Assembly (NCBI GenBank): GCA_011009095.1
Contig: VTPC01000410.1
Coordinates: 92,423 to 156,422 of the forward strand
Source: Ignelater luminosus
Taxonomy: Eukaryota; Arthropoda; Insecta; Coleoptera; Elateridae
DNA length: 64,000 nucleotides
Reading direction: 5' to 3'
Under the pieces are notes generated by a model. That model saw nothing but the letters and a program-made list of their open reading frames with translations, did not search any database and was not told where the DNA came from. Positions 57,890-64,000 of this stretch are shown here, piece by piece (position 1 is the first letter of the stretch; every line of letters begins with the position of its first letter). Both the position numbers and the translations under genes were made by a program.

Positions 57890-59640
57890 AGTTTTATCGG
57901 GTTCGTCTTCAAGCTCGTCAGACGCTGTGGCTGAATACCTTAGAGATTTGTAGGGTTGGAAAGATTTGTCAACTCATTCTAGGAGTTCCAGTAGGTGATG
58001 ATATTTAGCGGCTTTAATTGGTATTATGTTATTTCGAATAGCTAGAAAGTTTCTGGGAAAAATGTAAAGATAACCTTACTTTTAGCTTAAAATTAACTGA
58101 ATGAAACCCTTCTTTTTTAAATGTAGTTTTGTAGTATAAAATACCTTGATCAGTTCTCCTTACTTGGGCCCAAACTAGCAGAGACCGATAAAATTGTTCT
58201 CCATTCGTATTTTTCTTTCTAGAGACCAATGGAGTTTCACTACTTTTCAACAAACTGCTAACGTCTTTGAAACCTTCTATGTTCATTGAGGAAACAATGA
58301 TTGGATTTTTATTACCGCAGGTGCTGATAAATTGTGCCCAGTCTCGAGGAACAATTTCTAGAGTCTTAAGCCTTCTTTTTTCCTTTCAGTTATTGCATGG
58401 ACCGCTTGCATGTGGGTGTGGCCTTTAAGCAGGTACTTACGATTTATGATTTTTAAAGTGAGAATTTTATTCAGTAACCACATATATACGCAGGAATTAT
58501 CATTTTATTCCTATTTGCAGCTGTCCAATCATACCGAAAGTTCTTCAACTTTTTTGTCTAAGTCTTCCAAAGCCCATTTCATGGCGAGGATATCTCATTT
58601 CCACCTCTCACACCCTGCGTTTCAACTCAAACCATGCAATAAAACTGCTCGGTAGTGTCACAATGAATTGGTAAATTGAAAGTTCAGAGTTTTCGAGGAT
58701 AAAATAAACGTGAGTTATTTAAACAAGGTGTAATAGATAAAGCTTTTTGTAAATCTAGCATAGCCACCATTTTTTTGACATTGCTCTTCTTTGCTGCTTC
58801 CTTATCTCGGTTTTTTAGTTCGTATCTAAAGTCTGCCTCTTGGTGATGTTTCTCTGTCGCTTTTTAATATTTTCTTTTTTAGTTTCCGAAGTACTTTCTC
58901 TTAAGATTTTAATACAATGATTACAATCATCGCACGTGCCGGTGGATGGTTGATAAAAATTGAGATTGAATTCTTTATTAAATACTTTCCTGTAAAGCCA
59001 TTTTTTGCTATCATATCTTCATGTCTGTTATTTTCGCTGCATTTTGCTGTGTAAAGTTTATACATAATACAAATGTTTAATTCTGGACTCAAATATAGTC
59101 TCTTAGTTTTTTCTCTGCAATATTGTGACTGATAAAAAGGAAATGAAGAAATGTGTGATACCACAGATAATCTGACTTCTTCGGGTAATTTATTTTTAGG
59201 AAAGTGTTTTCCTCTTTTATCTGGTGCAACAAGCCCAATTTCTTTTTACTTGCCTAAGGCTATACGTACACATTTTTCAGTTATACCTAGTGTGTCTAAA
59301 TACATAACTTAACATACAACGATCTTGTTTTCAGAAGTTTGTAGATGACAAATCTTACTCTTTGTTCGTTTACCGGTTTAATTATTGTTTCGTAATTATA
59401 TTTTTCCAAAAGTCTCTAATATATTTAGTTGTTTATCTTCCGAAATTTTTTCACCACACTGTTTTGGACAAGAGCAAAACAATTTTAGTTTCTTGCCTTC
59501 GTTTATTTTATTTTTCTTAACCACAAAATATGTGTAAAAAGAACTTTTTAATCAAGCGCTCTTTGCTACATTTCTCTCATTTCATTTCTTACTCTTTTTT
59601 CTCATTGGTTAGGTTTTGCTTGTCAGGACTCAAGGTTTCT
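57890..59640 (-). pseudogene. DTCD/GNTDKQR family, copy 3
   Basis: The most complete copy, on the minus strand. From about 59,540: KKNKINEGKKLKLFCSCPKQ, CGEKISEDKQLNILETFG, SKICHLQTSENKIVV, YLDTLGITEKCVRIAL, APDKRGKHFPKNKLPEEV, then HISSFPFYQSQYCREKTKRL and MYKLYTAKC (59160-59000). Then KWLYRKVFNKEFNLNFYQPS, GTCDDCNHC, and after a poorly readable part KGHTHMQAVHAITE (58420), LEIVPRDWAQFI, SSMNIEGFKDVSSLL and a C-terminal IPIKAAKYHHLLELLE, VDKSFQPY (57990-57900). Frames shift several times and stops occur. The conserved Cys pair, GHTHM and C-terminal Ky.hL..Ll pattern tie it to copies 1 and 2. Confidence 0.65.
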
Positions 59641-59649
59641 TCAGTGCTA

Positions 59650-60275
59650 GATGTTGTATTTGTAGTCGGCGGTACTTTATTTTTAACAAATGAATAAATG
59701 TCATTTTAAAAAAGCACAATTGACATAGAAAATTTTTAACAAATCTTGCCTGAAAATATATTAAAATATATTAAAGTGTTTGAAAATGTAGCCTGCGAAA
59801 TCTTTACATACAGAGTCGCTAAAGTCCCGTCTACATTTGTATACTGATAATAGAACAGAAATGTTTGTTAAGAAGCATAGAGGCGTAAGTGGGACTTACG
59901 TTTTTATGTTGCTAACAGACTTGCACCTTTTTAATTTTATGTAGTTTTTTTTATTATTGAATCTGGGACTTCCTTCTTTCTACTATAAACGAGAGAGTAT
60001 TTTAAGTCCAAAAATAATTTAAACCACCCAACTGCTTATCACATACAGAATTATGATGTATGCTCTTACCTAACCTAACCTAAACGTTACGAAAACTCTT
60101 TTAAAGTAGAGAGAAGTTGTTCCACCAGTTGTCGAACATCCTGTATTTATTCTTTTCTGCGTAAAGGTTAACTAATTATTTTCCATCTTCACTTTGTAAT
60201 GATATGAAATAAGCAATGCAAGAACCTTATTAAATTTGTTCACGATGTGCAGAAAATCACAAAAGGTGCTATGTG
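59650..60275. other. Unassigned DNA
   Basis: No gene recognised. Three CCTAA units at 60068-60084 are the only repeat seen. Confidence 0.4.
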
Positions 60276-60279
60276 AATC

Positions 60280-60860
60280 AGGTCAGCTATAATTTGTGCA
60301 AATTGCAATTATGCTTCAGAAACTCTAAAATTAAAAGTTAGAAACTATACTCCTGTATCTACTGACAAAAACTGTAACTGGTATACAAGAATATTGTTAG
60401 TCAAATAAAAAATAAAATTGACTATGGATGTAACAGTATAGAAAATATGCCGCCATCAAAGAAAATGCATTTAGTGTACTTAAACATTCAAAGTTTATTA
60501 TCTCATAGAACACAACTAAAATTGACTATTAAGAAACTAAAACTCAATATAATTTGTTTATCGGAAACATAATATTGCAGAGGATATAACTAATAAGGGA
60601 ACGCATATAAACGCCTCTTATTATTTAGATTCAATTAGTCGTCATACACGCCGAGTAACAATTTATGTAAAAAACGAGTCTCAACATAAATTAATAGTAA
60701 ATGCAAAAAATTGTTATGAATGTATGGATACTAACTAATAAGACAAATTTTTTATATATTCACTTGCTATCATTCTCCAAATTCTAGTCGTATTAAATTT
60801 TTATTAAAAACATTAATTGAATTTTATAATAAAGAATGTTCAGAAATCCAAATAATATAA
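60280..60860 (+). pseudogene. LINE endonuclease fragment
   Basis: Pieces across frames: CNYASETLKLKVRNYTPVST, NWYTRILLV, then from about 60450 MPPSKKMHLVYLNIQSLLSH, LKLTIKKLKLNIICLSET and NASYYLDSISRHTRRVTIYV. YLNIQSLLSH...IICLSET is the start of the LINE apurinic-type endonuclease, with the catalytic Asn and Glu. It is likely from the CR1/L2-like group, as is the LINE at 47.6 kb, but it covers the 5' part that copy lacks. No RT follows. Confidence 0.7.
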
Positions 60861-60869
60861 TTAAATTTT

Positions 60870-61905
60870 AAAACAGTTATAAAATGTTTAATTTAAATCT
60901 CCAAAAGAAGCAACATTTAATAAGTTAACTCTTATCACTCGAGGCATTCGTTTCTCCGCACAAAACAAGTTTAATATAATTTTTTAAAATTCTAAAAATG
61001 AAAATAAAATTTCTTAAAGCCAAAAATCTCATAATTATAACATCAATAAATATGAAAGAGAAACTTATTAAATGTTAACCCAGGGTGCAATAAACAGACT
61101 TACCACGAAGATTCTGCCCCCAGAAGTTACATGGCTGTAATTTGAATGAGATGAATCTGTAACAAACCTCGCGAAACAAAACCCCTCTTAATCCACGCTT
61201 CCTAAGTCTTTTTCAATTACTTTAAAATCACAAACAAAATAAAGTTTTGTGAAAAAAAAACTGTTAAATCAAGTAAGAAATTTCGAAAAAATTAATCTAA
61301 GTGAAATAAAACCAAATTATCAAATGTAATACAATATAAAATAGGTTAAATTAAATAATATATAGATATATTTCAAATGGTTTACGACAATGATGATAGA
61401 AGTAGAACGAGCTTCAAGATGTCCACCATATGTGCAGACAATCAATTCTTCACGAATCGACCAGAAGTTCCCAATCGAATTGGAGAAAAAAAATCTCGAA
61501 CCACATGTTAGAACAGAAAAAGAATCCCTCACAGCTTTACACCCCACAATAATATCTTGCAGCGATAATGAAATCTCTAATTTAAAAAACCAACAATGAG
61601 ACATAATAAAACACAAAACAAACCCACTTACTCTTGCTTGATTGAGGATTGTCACCCCTGGTCATATATAACAGCAACGAAACCGTCTACATCGAGTTTT
61701 TCGCTCTACTAAAGTCTTACCTGCGCGGAACAAACTATAACTCCTACAACGCGATCTCAACAGGATTCCGGAATTCAAAATTAAATTCTTTAAACAATAA
61801 TCAAAAGAAGGCTTGAGGATGAAAAGTTCTGATAAACAACAATTAGATTAAGCAGCAATATAAAGATAACAATCGATAAGACCCAACATCTTATGAGAAC
61901 ATTAT
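60870..61905. other. Unassigned AT-rich DNA
   Basis: Overlapping ORFs at 61320-61655 (minus) and 61390-61599 (plus) have no recognisable motif. Confidence 0.4.
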
Positions 61906-61913
61906 TGTAAATA

Positions 61914-62432
61914 GTCCAGTCAACGAAGGGGTTATAAAGGACATGGAAAGGGGGAGAATTCTTCTCTTGAGGAATGTGTTGGGGGTAGTTGGGAAGCAAA
62001 GATACTAAAAGTCCCCGTTCCTAGCCTTGCCGCTCCAGGGGCGAGGGGAGTGGAAAAGTGCCTCTTTCCGGTTTCTTGCTTATAACTCGGAAACGGTGCG
62101 TCGTACGGTAAGATGTATTCCCTACAAAATAAAAAATAATTAAATTTCTTACAAGACTGTCTATATTAATCTTCTTTCTATGTGTTATAGTTTGCGAGAT
62201 ATTTGCCAGCGAAGATCGATAATTTTTGAAAAATTTGTTTTGCCTTACATTTTTCGTCATACTTGTTTTTCTAACTTCTCAGCCTCATGTTTTACAGAAA
62301 AGTTGCCCGACAGAAAGTTGTAGAGCATTGAATCTTCTTTAGAAATATGTAATGGTTACTAATTTATCTTCTACAGGCCAGAAGTTACAACAATTTGAAG
62401 TTTTTGGATACATTTCGTGATTTCTCAAGAAA
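61914..62432 (+). repeat. ~510-bp repeat unit, copy 1
   Basis: Begins TAGTCCAGTCAACGAA. It shares with unit 2, about 509 bp downstream, GATACTAAAAGTCCCCGT, CTTATAACTCGG, GTGCGT.G.ACGGTAA, ATGTGTTATAGTTT and CGAGATATTTGCCAGCG. The bases from 62100 on form the outer part of the hairpin arm. Confidence 0.7.
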
Positions 62433-62952
62433 AGTCAATGAATGCCCAAAAGGGGGTTGTAGAGAAATTCTTCTTTTGAGGGGTATGTTGCGGGTAGTAA
62501 GGAGGCAAAGATACTAAAAGTCCCCGTACCTAGCCCTGCCGCTATAGGAGGGGGAGTGGAGAGGTCCCTTTTGTCGGTGTTTTGCTTATAACTCGGCGAT
62601 GGTGCGTTGCACGGTAAAAAGTATTCCTTACAAAATACAAGATACTTAAATTTCCTACAAGAATGTTTATACCTATTTTCTTCTTATGTGTTATAGTTTC
62701 CGAGATATTTGCCAGCGTAAATCAATAATTTTTGAAAAACTTTTTCGTCGAAGTTGTCCTTCTAACTTCTCAACCTTATGATTTCAGAAAAGTCGTCACA
62801 CAGGAAGTTGTAGAGCATTACATTTCCTTCTGAAACAGATATATTGACTAATTTATCTTCTACGGGTCAGAAGTTGCAGCAAATTGAAATTTTCGAATAA
62901 ATTTCGTAATTTCTATACTATACTTTTGTTATTATCGTTATTTATGTGTTAA
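62433..62952 (+). repeat. ~510-bp repeat unit, copy 2
   Basis: Begins AGTCAATGAATGCCCAA and repeats unit 1 in the same orientation. It forms the inner part of the left hairpin arm. Confidence 0.7.
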
Positions 62953-63004
62953 GAAACTAGAATTTGCCAAGGATAGGTAAGATGTTTCTTTAAACTCCAG
63001 TTTA

Positions 63005-63480
63005 TTAATACATAAATAACGATGATACCGAAAGTATAGTTTTCTTGAAATATTACGAAATTTATCCGAAAACTTGCTGTAACTTCTAACCTGTCGAAGA
63101 TAAATTAGTAAATATACATAATTCGAAAGGAAATGTAACGCTCTACGACTTCCTGTCTGACAACTTTTCCGAAAACATAAGGTTGAGGAGTTAGAAAGAC
63201 AACTTCGACGAAAAAGTTTTTCAAAAATTATCGATTTACGCTGGCGAATATCTAGGAAACTATAACACATAGAAAGAAAATGGGTATAAACATTCTTGTA
63301 GGAAATTTAATTATCTTGTATTTTATAAGGAATACTTTTTACCGTGCGACGCACCATCTCCGAGTTATAGGCGAAAAACCGACAAAAGGGACCTTTCCAC
63401 CCCTCCCTTAAAGCGGCAGGGCTAGGGGCGGTATCTTTGCATCCTTACTACCCGCAACATATTTCTCAAGAGAAAAGTTC
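63005..63480 (-). repeat. ~510-bp repeat unit, inverted copy of unit 2
   Basis: Reverse complement of 62433-62952 with scattered differences; it carries the G+C-rich block with GCGGCAGGGCTAGGGGCGG at 63411. Confidence 0.65.
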
Positions 63481-63845
63481 CTCTACAACGTCCTTTTAGG
63501 CATTCATTGACTTTTCTTGAGAAATCACGAAATGTATCCAAAAACTTCAAATTACTGTAACCTCTGACCTGTAGAAGATAAATTGGTAACTATTACATAT
63601 TTCTAAAGAGGACTGAATGCTCCACAACTTTTTGTCTGACGACTTTTCTGTAAAACATAAGGCTGGGGAGTTAGAAGGACAAGTTTGACGAAAAATCTGA
63701 GGCAAAAGAAAGTTTTCGAAAAGTATCGATTTTCGCTGGCAAATATTTCGGAAACTACAACACATAGAAAGAAAATAAAAATAGACAATCTTGTAGGAAA
63801 TTTAATTATTTTTTATTTTGTAGAGAATACGTCTTACCGTACGAC
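63481..63845 (-). repeat. Repeat unit, inverted copy of unit 1 (partial)
   Basis: Reverse complement of about 62100-62460. Similarity ends at 63845, after which the sequence differs from the outer part of unit 1. Confidence 0.65.
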
Positions 63846-63977
63846 ATTTTCTAAAGGTAGTTCATGTGTAGGTGATCTTTTGTTTGTGGTTTAGCCAAAA
63901 TTATTTGAGGCTTGTATTTCTATACCATCTAATTTGTAAAGCTTATTTGGTCTCATTTAACTTCAAAATTGTAATTT

Positions 63978-64000
63978 TAGTCCAGTCAATGAATGCCCAA
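63978..64000 (+). repeat. Start of a further repeat unit at the window edge
   Basis: TAGTCCAGTCAATGAATGCC matches the starts of units 1 and 2, so the repeat array probably continues beyond the window. Confidence 0.55.

Larger units (their letters stand above)
62100..63845. repeat. Giant inverted repeat, arms ~850 bp, loop ~52 nt
   Basis: The left arm 62100-62952 and right arm 63005-63845 are reverse complements with moderate divergence. Check points: GTCGTACGGTAAG at 62100 pairs with CTTACCGTACGAC at 63833-63845; CGTTATTTATG at 62936 pairs with CATAAATAACG at 63011; GCAAAGATAC at 62505 pairs with GTATCTTTGC at 63431. Each arm holds one and most of a second ~510-bp unit, giving the order unit 1, unit 2, inverted unit 2, inverted unit 1. 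No coding content. It is either a foldback element or head-to-head insertion of a tandem repeat. Confidence 0.85.

Noticed and set aside
60068..60084. Telomere-like CCTAA repeat
   Set aside because: Only three units; too short to indicate a telomeric or interstitial telomeric array.
1..64000. CRISPR arrays, bacterial operons or rRNA genes
   Set aside because: No regular spacer-repeat array, no ribosome-binding-site-led gene runs and no rRNA motifs; the content is eukaryotic.

Overview
The window looks like intergenic DNA from a large, AT-rich, transposon-laden arthropod genome, most likely an insect. The evidence is the mix of decayed mobile elements: a hAT-like transposase with a BED-type finger, BEL/Pao, Copia and Ty3/gypsy retrotransposons, Jockey-like, CR1/L2-like and RNase H-bearing LINEs, an irritans-like mariner, and a transposase-like family with DTCD and GNTDKQR motifs that I associate with insects. 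I find no complete host protein-coding gene. The order cannot be fixed from sequence alone.

Layout. 0.1-2.5 kb: broken hAT-like transposase with GCCTA subterminal repeats. 3.4-7.7 kb: BEL/Pao fragment, then a decayed EN-RT-RNase H LINE. 7.7-16.4 kb: mostly empty, with one possible host terminal exon (8.26 kb) and a composite repeat (11.8-12.1 kb) whose inverted counterpart lies at 16.7-17.0 kb. 16.4-18.9 kb: a 212-bp MITE with TTAA targets and a 1.42-kb DNA element with perfect 41-bp inverted ends. 19.8-21.0 kb: Copia gag fragment meeting a BEL integrase fragment. 21-26.6 kb: nothing recognised. 26.6-27.3 kb: LINE ORF1 remnant. 27.5-39.4 kb: three divergent, same-strand copies of a locus without coding potential (A, B, C); copy C is interrupted by a full-length mariner. 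40.7-59.6 kb: three minus-strand copies of the DTCD/GNTDKQR family. The middle copy is cut apart by a gypsy element with matching LTRs and target duplications, and by a 4.4-kb block holding a KRBA2-like integrase pseudogene, a CR1/L2-like LINE and a Jockey-like LINE. 60.3-60.9 kb: LINE endonuclease fragment. 61.9-63.85 kb: a very long hairpin, with arms of about 850 bp and a loop of about 50 nt, built from ~510-bp repeat units.

The parts do not form a pathway; the window is a record of successive insertions. Relative order can be read in places: the mariner entered copy C after the A/B/C duplication, and the gypsy entered an already repetitive transposase-like sequence. The observations I rate highest are the triplicated noncoding locus with conserved splice-flanked and palindromic blocks, the long hairpin, the DTCD/GNTDKQR family, and the small element with perfect 41-bp termini and a decayed reading frame. 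All family names rest on motif recognition by eye; no database search was possible.
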